From assembly GCA_963969395.1 (NCBI GenBank), contig OZ017803.1, forward strand, positions 11,780,001-11,844,000: 64,000 nucleotides of DNA. Reading direction: 5' to 3'. Position numbers and translations under genes: made by a program. Below the pieces are notes generated by a model. That model had not been told where the DNA came from. It saw nothing but the letters and a program-made list of their open reading frames with translations, and did no database searches. The DNA comes from Pseudoscleropodium purum. Lineage: Eukaryota; Streptophyta; Bryopsida; Hypnales; Brachytheciaceae. Below are positions 46,030 to 57,888 of this stretch, one piece after another (positions within the stretch are counted from its first letter, which is position 1; each line of letters opens with the position of its first letter).

Positions 46030-46238
46030 CACTACAAGAGAAAGGGTTGTTTTAAGTGAATTTTAAAGTATAGTCCTAGATACAAGGTTATAAGTAATGA
46101 CCTTTAAAGAGATTTTCAGCACAATTTTACTAAAGATACATGTATTTTTAGTAAAGTTTTGCTGAAAATCTCCCTAAAGGTCATTATTTATAATCTTATA
46201 CTTAAAAACTCACTTAAAACAATCATTTTTTTGTAGTG
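46030..46238. mobile_element. CACTA-type foldback MITE, complete, 3-bp TSD
   Basis: The ends are CACTACAAGAGAAAGG and the reverse complement of CACTACAAAAAAATG. The two arms are complementary along almost their full length (about 100 bp each), forming one long imperfect hairpin. It is flanked by the direct repeat GGT (46027-46029 and 46239-46241). The CACTACAAGAAA terminus and the 3-bp duplication are diagnostic of the CACTA (En/Spm) superfamily. No coding sequence. Confidence 0.88.
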
Positions 46239-46491
46239 GGTAGAAAATTGAACCTTCTTATGCTTGATTTCATTGTTTAAGTCCTCCAACAATTAATTAG
46301 CCACACTTACAACCTACTTTTGCCTAGCCAATAGTTTCATCAACTACAATTGTTTGTAGTTGTGTTTCATGAATACACCACCTTTTTCAAATGAGGCAGG
46401 GAAACGCCATCCTCTCAACATGTGCATTTTCCCTCATGCTTTTTAAGATTGCCAGCTTTAGGAATGAGGAGCTTTCAACATCCCATGATTA

Positions 46492-46779
46492 TGTTAGAGA
46501 TTCTGTACATACTAGCGTTGACCATGTACAGTTAGCCTTAGGAGTAGCTTTAGACACTTAGTTAGTGTTAGAGTCCATGGGTATTGCTCGTAGTCAAAGG
46601 TAGCCCAATGTAGTTAGTTATCCCACATGGTTTGTGGATAACTAGGAAAGGCTTCTAACTTAAGTTGAGCCCACTTATGTGGCTTTGTATCGTTCTACCA
46701 TCTAAGTAAAGCCTTTCTTTCATACATAACTTTGTAATCTCAATAGATTGTTGCACAACTACGACAGAGAATGCCAACA
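46492..46779 (+). mobile_element. Possible solo LTR (Copia-like TGTTAGAG...CAACA)
   Basis: It starts TGTTAGAGATTC and ends GCCAACA, with an LTR-like A/T-rich interior and TTGTAATCTCAATAG near the end. There is no 5-bp target duplication (GATTA and ATGTC), no primer-binding site and no second copy, so the call is tentative. Confidence 0.25.
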
Positions 46780-47242
46780 ATGTCACCATTAGTATTGAAT
46801 TCCCCTTTGGCCTAGGTGAATTTGCAAATCTAAACTTCCTTCCATCCCCGTGTAATGGTAGTGGAGGTAGGTTTGGTCTTCTTGTGAACTATTTATACCT
46901 TCTTTCCTAGCAGAAGACCTTAACCATTACAAGCAACATTGGCAATGGGCAAAACAACAATCATTTTAGAAACTAGACCTTCACCTATAAGTCATTGGAA
47001 GAAATGTATTTTGGTCACATGAGTGTGATCAATGAATTAAGGATTGCCACATGGCACGGGGTTCAATGGAAAACCAAGTATTTTCCCACACTACTTGTGT
47101 TGCGGCTAGAACCAAATGTGCACATGAAAAAATTTTGAGGGCTTCAATTTCAATGCCATTGGAAGAATGTTGCAACCTTGCAATCTTGCATCCCAAAGCT
47201 CCATACTAGCTGTACCAAACAATAAGTGTACACTCACACAAC

Positions 47243-47462
47243 CAGGGCTGACGAATCTCAACGTCCACCCCAAAATAGTGTTCGTTTTCTAGACGTCCGA
47301 ACGTCCGGAAGCTAGCAAACGCAACGTCCCTCCCGCCATCGAAAGGCGGACGGGCGGGGCAGGGCGGTTTAGTCGGACAGCGCAGTCGGGCGGACAGGCC
47401 AAACGGGTCGGACGGACAGGGCGGATGGGGCGGACAGACAAAGCGGACGGGGCGGACTTCGC
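47243..47462. mobile_element. GC-rich hAT-type MITE, right end missing
   Basis: Left end CAGGGCTGAC (one change from CAGGGTTGAC), then the family block CCCCAAAATAG and GGACG/CGGAC words. The sequence returns to AT-rich DNA near 47462 without a GTCAACCCTG end. Confidence 0.7.
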
Positions 47463-47759
47463 ATTGCCATTAGTCATTAGAAAATTTTATATTGTTATGT
47501 AATTTGAATGTTACACAATTAGAAATGAATGCATCCACGTAAAATAAGATGTACATATAAAAATATTTTTATACGCAAATGAAAATATAGCATCTTTATA
47601 TATAAATATATATGTATAAACAAAATACATGAAAACATAGTTCCAATATCACTATTGAATCCTATACGATCTTTTTAAGATCTAAATCTTTCACATCCTT
47701 TTTTGTTTTTAAACAATGAAAGGACCATTGTTTTTAAAAAACAAAATTCTCCTCAAATC

Positions 47760-50700
47760 CTACTTTCCACCGGATGGATCACTACCTTCTCCCAAAACAA
47801 AAGGAAAATCTGCTGTACCGAAGAGTTTAACAGATGATTGACGAGTTGACCGTTGTTGACTTGCATAGACTATTCGTCCTCTAGATTGAACTTCGATGTC
47901 CACCTTATGAAATTGTTTCTTGGTTTTCAGAGATAAGTCATCGTCCTCTTCACACTTCCTTTTTTGTTTTCTTTTTGGTGATAAATCGACTTCGTCTACC
48001 TTCAAGGTTTTCAAGTTGCTCTCCACACGATCTACCATCGCTTGAACAACTTCATCATCTCCTTTCCCTTGCCATACTGTGAGGCAGTCTCCATCCAATA
48101 GGAAAGCCTTCCAATGCCCTATAATATCACCAATGTGCCTATCAAATGCTGTTGCCACATCTACAGATGAATGTCTTGTGCTTGTTTATCCATTTGTATC
48201 GTAGACAGCACAAACTTTTGCAGCCTCTTCCAACTTCGACAATAGAAGGGTCCTACCTACGAGGGTGTGGTCGTATGCCTTATACTGCTCATCAAACTCT
48301 TTTCCATGATTCACCTCCACCCAACTGTCTTCTGGTCCTCTCTCCACTTTTTTATCTAGAAAATGAAAGAACTTTTCGTGTTGCAAGCTCCAATGTCCCC
48401 CCATGTTGCGACAAAACATTTCACGGGCCGCATCATCTACGATTCCTCGAGCCCACAATTCCACCTCTCTATCGTGAGTCATCCACACATCCAAATCCAA
48501 TGGTTGCTGAGATTCCTCGTACAAATCATGCCTCTGTTCATTTGCATTCCACCGGATTGGCTTCCCCCAATGTTGATAATTTTGAAATTTGTACGGCGCT
48601 TGATCAAGAGGAAGATTCCAACGATTGTACTCGTGGCCTGGAGGCATAGCTTCCAAGATACCAAACATTTCGTAGAACCTAGCACTCAATGGACTACGAC
48701 ACTCGACACACACCGAACGAATGAGTGATGCTTTTACAATGCAAGTGACATGGAAAGTGTGGCGACATTGGCCCATGGTTACCGCACCTTCCGGTCCGAA
48801 GAGGCCTTGGCAAAGGCTACAACAACCATCCAAGATTGGAGAGGCTGGATCACAAGCATGCACCACTCGCTTGTCTTTCACATTGATGTGTGCTGAAAGT
48901 GTATTGTAAGGGACCCATCCTTCCTCTACTTCCAAGGCCCAATTGATGGATGGAGCTTAGTCCTTCTTTGTATGGTTTAACCGTTCAAACATGGCATCCA
49001 TGTCTCTCCAACATGTGATCTCCGTATATCCCTTAGAAAGATGTTGGTCAAACATAGTCTTGAACCAATTCATAGAGCTTTGAATGGCATCGCAATTTTC
49101 ATTCGACTCCATTGCCAATGTTTGAAGACCTGCCATTGCTCGAGATACTACAGAGGGTTTATCTTGGAGTCTTTGTACCCATGCTAACCATCGAGACTCC
49201 AAGCCGCTAGATGGCATAAACTTCTTCAAATCCAAACACAATTGCAATCGATTCAACTTGGATTCAACAATTCTTTTTGCTTCAATTGCCTCCTCCAATT
49301 TATGCTTCAACTCTTCAAAGTCACAACTCTCCGTTTGCGTCTCCGCATTCACGTAAACGGATGAAAGCTTTTCCATTGATGGTTGTTGTGTCGCTTTTAA
49401 TATGCTCATGTCGTGACTTTCTTGTACATTCACAATGGCAGGGTTGTCGCTTGCTTCGGCCTTATCAAAAAGAAGAGAGAGCTTATCTTCACTCTCTTGG
49501 GTCTCTTGATTGTCTCCGAGTACAATCACTGGTGAGATTACAACCTCACTCGGATTTTTGGAGGTCCCTTGTAATTCTGCAATCCGTTTACGCATTTTCA
49601 TCAACTCCTCCATTTGCCTCGATGATTGTTGATTTAAATGTTCAACCTCACTCTCCGAAGTCTTTAATTTCAATTCCAACACTTTGCACCTTGCTTCCAC
49701 TCCTCCAAGGTCAGCAATTTTCTTCTCATATTCTACCAATTGTAGTATGTGAACATCTCTTTCTTCGAAAAGTGGTCCGAAAGTCTTCGTGAGATTCTGA
49801 AATGCTATAGCACCTTTTAACATCTCTAGTGCCATTAAAGAAAACTCCTTGGCTAAATTCATAAAAATCGGAGCAACTTCCGATAAAAATTCAGCTGACA
49901 TCGTCATCTTCAAAGCTATATCAAGTATATGTGCAACATTCTTTGAATCTGCAAGTGGACTTGTCGCAGCACAGGGCAGGTAAATTCCCCATTATACTCA
50001 CAAAAATCGCTCTAGAGTATAACTAAGTGACTCTAAAGATTGAACCCACGAGATCCTATGAAGTATCTAGCTCTATTAAGCAGTTAAGCTCAGTCAGTAT
50101 CCCAATCTTACTTTTTGGTCCTAGATCTAGAACCAGAAATACCACCACACCGGATAACTATAGATCGGATTACTCCTTCCGATCCTACTAACTATCCGGT
50201 CTGTGCAAATATCCAAATCCCAGGATTCTTACAACTTTCGGTCCTGGAAATCCGTCCTGACCAATCCGGTCCGGATGGTCATCATGTATCTGTAATCCTA
50301 TCTGGTTTGGTTTTGCCTCTGTTTCACCATCAGAGGGGTTGCCGCTTAATTTTGAGAGTGGTAGGCCCACCACTCCTTCCGTGACTTATAGTGGCTGAAG
50401 ACCCACTGTCCTACTTCCTAAACTCCTAAGCTAATCCGGATCCGGTTTGGTCCTTCACAACAACCCAGATAGCAATTCGGGTTGTAGGTCACACAAAGAC
50501 CCCACACTCGACCCTCTCATACTACAACGACCTTGATGCTACTTCCGATCCCTGCGAAGATAGGTGGTAACAAGTGTACCCGTCCGTTCCAACATCGACT
50601 AAAGCTCTTCCGTTTGCCAACTAAGGCGGTAAGACCTCACAGGAGATCGGACACTCGACCGGATTTCCCACCCAGGAGTTCTAGCGCAGCTAAGGAATCC

Positions 50701-52700
50701 CTCCCTATTTGCCTAGCCTAACAACGGCTTTCTCACCCGGAACCTGGAACTCTAGAAGTGCTGAGGAACTAAGTTCACTCCCAACTTTTAGATACCTACT
50801 CACATGCACATAGAATCGGAAAAGAAAACACCAAGGGGAGAAATCACTCGCAAACTGGCTCACACTATCCTAATTCCACATCATACAATCCTGTCGCGTT
50901 GGAGAGAGACACACAATGAGGAGAAGGGGAAGGCACAAGAGATTTACAAAATGAAGACTCCCAGTTCCCATTGCAGGAACTGATTTATATACCAAATGTA
51001 AAAACCCTAAAAGTACAAAGCGGAGCGGAAAACCCGTGGGGGTCCGCCGCCACCCTAATTCAACTTCCGGTCTAACCTAATACTGTTGAGCCGGATCCCG
51101 ATCCGGATCCGCTCCTACTCCTAACTCAAATCAAAATCCTATCTACTCTACAATCCTAGATCCTACTGTCAGGCTTCTGCTCTGCGGATCCAGCTGCTCA
51201 AAGACTTCACTCAAGTTCCGGTTCCGTTCCCCCTCCTTATATAGTCTCTGGACCATTTCCGGTTTGGTCGTCTTGAATCCGGCTCACCCATAATCCGGTC
51301 CTAGACCTAATCCGTGTTGCATTCTGTTTCCGTCAATAGTTACTCCTAATCGGATTAGATCTAAGAGGCACACTACTTCATGTTCTGGGCTAGTTTTGAG
51401 TTTTCTTTCTTCACCTAATCGGATCCGGTTCCCTAATGGCTAGTTTCCGTTCCTATTTTGGAGCATGCTAAAAAAATCAAAATTTTAAGCTGCGACAGGA
51501 CTCATTGGAACAGCAGTAGCACCATCATCGGGGTTAGACGATCCGCCTATTTCTTCATGAAGGTTAGTAAATTTGAACCGAAAGCTTCAAAAGATTTTCC
51601 AATTGTTTTGGATTGGACATGTCTTGCAAGGTTTGATGTAGAGGACTCGGCAATGACGCTATAAACGGAAACTCCTCCGCTCGCTTTTTACGCTCGGAAC
51701 TCCATAATGAGGATATATTATCAAACGTCACGCCTTGTCCACGAGGTGTATGTACTTTGTCTTCTAAACTTAACGTTGGACTAGATTCAACGCCTTGATG
51801 CACAGGCGGAGATTTGTAGACCAAACTATCAAAACAATTGTTGGCTATCAGACTATCAATTGTAGCATTAGCCTTTGCCACTTTCTCCGCCAAGACTTCA
51901 TCTACTTTACTTTTTGAAGTTTTCTCGCGTTCCGTGCAAACCTTGCCTTGGTTTACAAACTCCGTTTGCATTTGTGCCGCAACATTTGGTATAAAGGTCA
52001 AACGCGTTGGAGTTGTGGAAAAGACTTCACCCTCCTGCGCCTCTACATCTTTCTCCACATTTTTCCCCATATTTTTTGAAGAGCTTTCATTTATTGCTTT
52101 TGTTGGAGATTGTACAGACCGTCATTCTTCAACATTTGAGGCTTTCTCCACACCATCCGTTTTCACCTCAATAGTATTTTTTAATACTGTTTCTGTTTCT
52201 CCCTCTGAATTGTACAAGTCGGGAATGTCCTTTTGATTGGCTTCAAGTAGAAGTGGGCAAGCTGTTGTTGTCGAAAATGTGCTCCAATTGATCTTGCGCT
52301 CTAATATAAGTTCAGTGTAAACCATACACACCACGCTATAATTAATATAGCCTTTGCTTCTCGACTTGTTTCCGAATAGAACACGCCACACCTCCGCAGA
52401 TCGATGGACAAAATGTTTGTTGTTGCAAGTCCATGGTTTACAACAAAAATCCCGTGTATGACTCTTGTGTGACTCCTGAGGCCACAATTTGTCAATGTGG
52501 TACATTTTAACATAGGTCCTGCACATTTTTTATGTCCAATACTCCGCATCTTCATCTTCCCACCCGCTCTTTGCTTTCATTGTAGGGTCATTTAAAATGT
52601 CAAGCCGAAGGTCATGTGTAGCCCCCTTCACTTTGCTCTTTTTCTTGGCTTCGCTTCCTGGAGTCACCCCATCAATATTTCGATCACCTTCGTCGTTCAT
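47760..52700 (-). pseudogene. Zinc-binding, coiled-coil, RING-H2 gene, split by a mobile element
   Basis: The reading starts at ATG 52700 (MNDEGDRNIDG). Near 52526 it has a block with MCRTYVKMYHIDKLW and CNNKHF, shared with the gene at 56064. A long hydrophilic region follows to 51502. After the 1.5-kb insertion (49962-51496) a coiled-coil region (49913-48957) leads to a RING-H2 finger near 48821-48699 (CSLC, CRHTFHVTC, CVEC; spacing Cx2C, CxHx2Hx2C, Cx2C), which suggests ubiquitin-ligase activity. A basic C-terminus ends at 47760. Lesions: in-frame stops at 52530, 52122, 48957 and 48186, and a stop or frameshift near 51564. The stop at 52530 replaces the first Cys of the Cx2C pair of the paralogue. 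I do not recognise the full architecture. Confidence 0.65.
49962..51496 (-). mobile_element. 1.5-kb internally deleted copy 2 of the TGTCGCAGC element, 5-bp TSD
   Basis: Ends TGTCGCAGC and GCTGCGACA; flanked by GGACT on both sides (49957-49961 and 51497-51501). It is in the opposite orientation to copy 1. Read on the minus strand it follows copy 1 to just after the TATA box, then jumps to the equivalent of about 36325 at a shared GGAGG. It therefore lacks nearly the whole 552-aa ORF (about 1.75 kb). The target duplication is perfect. The insertion splits a coding frame that rejoins if the element and one GGACT are removed. Confidence 0.85.
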
Positions 52701-52916
52701 GATTGTCAATTGGATTCAATAGCCAATTGAAGTGAATAAAAAAATCTCATGTGATAGTCAAAAGTGATGGCATCAACCGTAACACAGTAACAAATGATAG
52801 TGGACCCCAACTCTCCACCCCGTAGGAGCAACTAGCGCATAAAGTAATAGGAGGACATCCAACTTGGCACCAAAGGAGAATTGAAGTGAGAAGAAATGAA
52901 AGTCACTCCACCCTTA

Positions 52917-53160
52917 TAGCTGTCCGCCACCGGACTTGCCCCGGACTGCACGAAGTGGCCCCAAACCTCGTGTCCGCCGCGTGGACCGACGACGTCCGCT
53001 TCGGCAACGAACGCGCCGTCCACTCATCGCCCCGTCCAACACTCCGACGACCGCGTCCACCCGGACTGTCCGCATTGTCCGCCTTGTCCGCCTTCCGACG
53101 CCGTTCGCGCTTTGGACACGCCGACCGCCCCACTTAAACACTGACCGCCGATGGCGTCCG
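52917..53160. repeat. GC-rich GTCCGCC tract upstream of the RING gene
   Basis: G+C-rich sequence of TCCGCC, GTCCG and CGACG words, starting about 0.2 kb upstream of ATG 52700 (-). It resembles the interior of the hAT MITEs but lacks CAGGGTTGAC ends. Similar tracts precede the genes at 56064 and 58598. Confidence 0.6.
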
Positions 53161-53296
53161 CCCAGCTGTCCATTGGTGCATCCTATGAGGCCATTATTAC
53201 TCAAAAAGAACGGTAACATTTCAAAAAAAAATAGCCTAATAATCACTGCTAAATGAGGATCAATATAATTGATTTATCATTTTTTTTTTAAAAATG

Positions 53297-53332
53297 TAAA
53301 CCCTAAACCCTATACCCTAATTACCCTAAACC
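53297..53332. repeat. Telomere-like CCCTAAA run
   Basis: About five degenerate CCCTAAA units (CCCTAAACCC, then CCCTAA, then CCCTAAACC), 0.14 kb beyond the GC-rich tract. It is the mirror image of the TTTAGGG run at 55537-55558. Confidence 0.7.
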
Positions 53333-55310
53333 TTTTCTTTTCTCCCCTAAATTGTTTTACGAATGAGGGGAATGTGGTTAAGTTGAATATGTTTGGATTA
53401 TTTACTCATATTATCCTTCTAAATAGGTTTTGAAAAGATCTGAAGATGGTGGGGATTTTTTTAAAGTTCATTAGGAAATCAAATGTTTTGCAGAAATAAT
53501 CAATTCCTTTTTCATTGTAAGCAAATGAAATTTTTTAAAAAGGCCCCAATACATAATTAGAATAACAGTTTAATGGATTTCAACCTCATGATATTTAATG
53601 AAAGGTTGTGATTTCTAATTAGAAGTGCATCACGATCTTCAAATGAACATTGAGTCTTTCATATTTTTTAATGAAATTTTGATTAGATTTGAAAACAAAG
53701 AAAAAGAATCAATGTTTTAACTTTCAAATCATATATGGCTATATTTTTCCTTAAAAACATAGAAAAATTCATTACTTGAGTTGGTTGAGTAGAATACATT
53801 ATACACTTATACATGTGCTATATTTATTTTGAAGGGTAATTCCAATATTTTTATTTCAGATGTTTTTAAATATTAATTTTAAAAAAGAGGGTTCATTGTT
53901 TAAAGATCTAAAAAATTGACAAACATAATTTCTATTATAAATAGGAATTGAATTCGGAATTCGAATTTTGAAATGATTCAAATGAACAAGATATTGATTA
54001 TAAAATATTTCTTTGTTTGAGTTTTCAAAATGAATTCATGAAACAATTGCAAACTTTTGAACTTAGGTATATGATATTGTTTTTGGTTTGTACTTTGTAG
54101 AGTATAATACTTCAATTTTAATCCTAAATAAATGAAAAACTCCACATAAATGAAATATTTCTATGTATTGCACAAAGATTTCTACCAATTACTATGATAA
54201 TTAAATACATTGTTACATTTCATAAAATATTCTACATAGAAAGAAAAAATCATTTCAGTTTTCAATCATGATAAACGATGTCTTCTACTCTTTCTGTTAT
54301 ATGTTCATTTTGTATAACGTGTACATTGTACAATCTTTGAGAGTAGGGTAGTTCATTTTTCATTTTTGGCTCTCATTGAAATAGAAAATATATTTGTGTT
54401 AATGAGTTTGGATTTTGAAATCATTATGTATTCTACGGTCTTGCAAGAATGCATCTTGCTCCTTCCTTTGAATCGTTTTGATATTTTTTTTTTCCTTTAC
54501 TTTTTCGTAGGGCTCTTGTTCTCTTCATTTGACCAGCCTATTTGACTTGGCTCTTAGTTTTTTTTTTTTTTAATGCAATGGTTTATGCATATGTTATAAA
54601 AAATATATGTTATTTATTTAAAATTAATATATTGATGAACAAACGCATAAAGGCATTGAATGCTTTCACATTTAAAGTTATAAATCTATCATAAATCACT
54701 CTTGCAAATTTGAATGATTGAATTGAAAATTTGGAAATGTAATTACAAGAGCTTTCAATTCAATCAATTGCATAAATCATAAATGTTGAAATGCAACATC
54801 TATGAAGATTAATTCATGCCATCCACATGCAATTTTCCAATTTAATAAAATGCAATTGAGTACTTCAATTTCTTTCCCTCCAATTCTTCAAGTAACATTC
54901 ACTTCATATCTTTCTTTATTTGTTTATCTATTTTTTGGGAACAAATGGAGAAACCATCTTTCTCTATATTTGCACATACACTCTTATTTGATTGATGAAG
55001 AATAGATTTATGAAATATATAATCATTGATTTGTTCATGTTGATTTATCTAATATATTTTATGTATGTATATATATATATCATTAAAGGAGTATGGAAGA
55101 CAAGATTGACAGATTGTTTTCAAATGTTGTTGATTTTGAAATGATTTAATACTATATCATTTATAAAAATATTATAATAGTATTATGTTATAATATTCCT
55201 AAAACAATTGCAACAAATATTAAAATACATGCTAAGTTAGGTTTGTTAGCCTACCAATTGTTCATTAATAGACATAATTGAGTAGCCCCCTTAAATGAAA
55301 CATTCAATAT
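53333..55310. other. AT-rich spacer between divergent genes
   Basis: Very AT-rich sequence with no recognisable coding sequence. The frame 54802-55005 (67 codons) has no domain and is probably chance. Confidence 0.45.
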
Positions 55311-55314
55311 CTAA

Positions 55315-55493
55315 TATCTTACAATCCAAATGGTGGATTTGTCTAAAATTTTTTCCACATCTTTTCCAACTAATTTACTACAAGATCCTACGGTTACATA
55401 TGCCCAAAAGTATTTTTCTTCCAAGACTTGGTATTTGCACTACTAATGGCAGTTTTGAAGTGTTTTTAGTGAAAAGAACTTTAGGGGTTAAAC
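55315..55493. repeat. Partial right end of the AT-rich TTAACCC-end family
   Basis: Shares CTACAAGATCCTACGGTTAC and GGCAGTTTTGAAGTGTTTTT-type blocks with 24055-24240 and ends GAACTTTAGGGGTTAA. No left end was found. Confidence 0.5.
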
Positions 55494-55536
55494 ATCTATA
55501 CCGTTAGATTTTGAAAAAAGAACAATTTGCTTCATT

Positions 55537-55558
55537 GGGTTTAGGGTTTAGGGTTTAA
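55537..55558. repeat. Telomere-like TTTAGGG run
   Basis: Three TTTAGGG units immediately before the GC-rich tract at 55562, in the opposite orientation to 53297-53332. Confidence 0.75.
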
Positions 55559-55561
55559 GGT

Positions 55562-55830
55562 GAGCAGTCCGCCCTATCCGCCTTGTCCGCCCCGTTCTCC
55601 GTCCGCCCTGTCCGCCCTGTCCGCCCGATCCGGCGTTCGCCTTGTCTGCCCCGTCCGCCCCAATACCCATCCGCCCGATCCGCCCGATCCGACGTCCGCC
55701 TCGATACCCGTCCGCCCTGTCCGTTCAATCCGACGTCCGCCCTGTCCGCCCAGTTACGGCCGTCCGATTGACACGCGGACTGATGTGATTCGCATGATCT
55801 GGACGTCCGCCTCGGGGCGTACGTATATAT
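55562..55830. repeat. GC-rich GTCCGCC tract upstream of the zinc/low-complexity gene
   Basis: Dense GTCCGCC and TCCGCCC words. The part 55756-55805 is clearly similar to the reverse complement of 57718-57770 in a hAT MITE (shared GGCCGTCCGAT, GCGGACTGAT and GATCTGG). It is therefore probably derived from the same family but lacks its ends. It lies about 0.25 kb upstream of ATG 56064. Confidence 0.6.
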
Positions 55831-56063
55831 ATATATATATGGGGAAGCGGACGGCTCATTCTGAACAATCGTTCTCTTTTGGAGTGGGCGGACCAATGCC
55901 TTGGAAGCTCTGCGTGCCCCTTCCGCTTTGAGTGAACGATTGTTGTGACATTGTTACAAATTTTCACAAAGTTCACACTTGTAAAATTTTAATTAATTAA
56001 TTAAATTAAAATTTTGGTTCTTAAGCTTTCTAATTGTTTCATTCTTTTTGCTTCGGCTTCATC

Positions 56064-57326
56064 ATGTCGAAAGATAGAACACCCAAAAAAAGTAGTCGAA
56101 AGGGAAAATCCCAATTGTTCGATTCGGATGCTTGGGCCGATCTATTGTGCGTGGGTGAACTGGGATGGGAAGAGGAACCAACAAGAGTGTGGGATTGCTC
56201 AATGTGCAAGAAGTATGTGAAAATGACTCACATTCAAAAACTTTGGCAACGTGAACGTGTAGAGCACCAAGTGCCACGTTGGGAAGGACAAATGTTTACG
56301 TGCCAAAGTGAGCACTTCAAACAACGATACACACAAGTGCATTGAGTTCTTGGCATTAAAAGCGCCAAACCAAATATAATGAATTATAATGTTATAGCAA
56401 TGGTTTGGGCAGAGATTGTACTCCACAAGGACGTGGACTGGCGTATCGCTACAGGTCGCAATGTAGAGAACTATACACGCACAGATGCCGTTATAGATAC
56501 ACAGTGGAGGGGCGCAAGCGATTGCATGCCAGAGTGGCCCAATCGAGGTTATCTACAACAACCTTCAGTTGTTCTACGAGATGCTGAAGATGCGTGGACA
56601 GATGACGATGATGACGATGATATGCAAGCGCCTGTCACATTTGGAGTTAGGCACGAGCGGGTAGAAGAACGAGAACGAATTGAATTCGAACAACAAATGC
56701 AAGAGGCAACACGCAGAAGCCTTCAAGATCGTGGACGGCAAGATAGGCATGGTGGGTCCTACGGACGTGAACATGAAACGCGAGGATCTGAACAAGGAAG
56801 AGGTGGTTTATACTCTGGTTACGATCCTCAAAATAGATATGAAGGTGGAAGAGGGAGCTATGGATCCACACATTATGGTGGTTCAAGTGTAGTTGGTTCT
56901 CATTATGGCACTCCCCCTGAAATTGGCTCTCAAGGTAGAGCAGGTAGCTATGGCAACACGCACTATGGTAGGTCTAGTGGATCTGGTTCATATTATACTA
57001 CGCCTACTCAAGTGGGCTCCGAAGGTAGTGAAGGAAGCTCTGTAACCCCGCAGTATAGTTGCTCTCTTCACGGAAGCGCCCAATACTATCCGGGATCAAC
57101 TAGAAGTGATTCATATGCGCATCATGGGGCCTCTTATTATGGGGCTTCAAATGAAAGAGGATTAGAGCCTACTACTCTAGTTCCTCCTCCCACTTTTGGA
57201 GGTTCAAGCTATGGACAAAGAGGTGCACCGAGTGGATATCATGAAAACTATGGAGGTGATCCGTTCATTGGAATACAAAGAAAAGGCAGTGGTCAACAAT
57301 TTGAGTCCGATTCAGATTCTGAATAA
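56064..57326 (+). pseudogene. Zinc-binding N-terminus with Gly/Ser/Tyr-rich low-complexity tail; one in-frame TGA
   Basis: A single frame of 420 sense codons from ATG 56064 (MSKDRTPKKSSRKGK), interrupted only by TGA at 56343-56345. Residues about 30-93 have a Cx2C (CSMCKKYVKMTHIQKLW) and a CQSEHF block shared with the RING gene at 52.5 kb. In that paralogue the stop position aligns with an Arg codon, so CGA to TGA is plausible. After the stop, the family block MVWAEIVLHKDVDW continues, then an acidic run (DDDDDDD) near codon 180. From about codon 220 the tail repeats GSYG, THYG, GSHYG and SYYTTP, prion-like in composition. It may be a fresh pseudogene or an allele with a nonsense change. Function unknown. 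Confidence 0.6.
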
Positions 57327-57578
57327 AAAAACATGCAAATATATAGTGAGCATGTATTTGCTCAATTTTCTCATTTTTACTCTCACAACAAGTATAGAGT
57401 ACTAGATTGGTAGAAGTAGTACAAAATTTAAAATCAATAGAACAATTTTGAACAACAATTTTGTTCACTTTTTCAAAAAGTGTTGTGTAATAGTGTACAC
57501 CAAGTATGTATGTAGGCAAGCATATTGTTGAAGACATCATTGTATTATTTTATAATAGCGTTGATGTATAAGGCTATA

Positions 57579-57888
57579 TAGGGTTGACGAATTTGAACGT
57601 CCGCCCCAAAATAGCGTCCGTTTTCCGGACGTCCGGACGCACGGACGCTAGCGGACGCAGCGTCTCAACCGCCGTCGGAAAGCGGACGGGTGGGGCGGGG
57701 CGGGCGGGGCGGACGCCCAGATCGTGTGGACCAGATCAGTCCGCGCGTCGATCGGACGGCCATAATCGAGCGGACGGGCGGACGGGGGACTGGTAGACGC
57801 TGCGTCCGCCAGGACGCGAATGTCAGCGGACGCTGCGGACACAGCGTCCGCATCCTAACGTCCGCATCCGGACGTCCTGACAACCCTG
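57579..57888. mobile_element. GC-rich hAT-type MITE, complete, with 8-bp TSD
   Basis: Ends TAGGGTTGAC and GACAACCCTG, flanked by AGGCTATA on both sides (57571-57578 and 57889-57896). It shares the CCCCAAAATAGCGTCCG block and GGACG words with the copy at 22438. About 250 bp downstream of the stop of the preceding gene. Confidence 0.88.

Noticed and set aside
49277..49792. 171-codon plus-strand frame
   Set aside because: It is antisense to the coiled-coil part of the RING gene.
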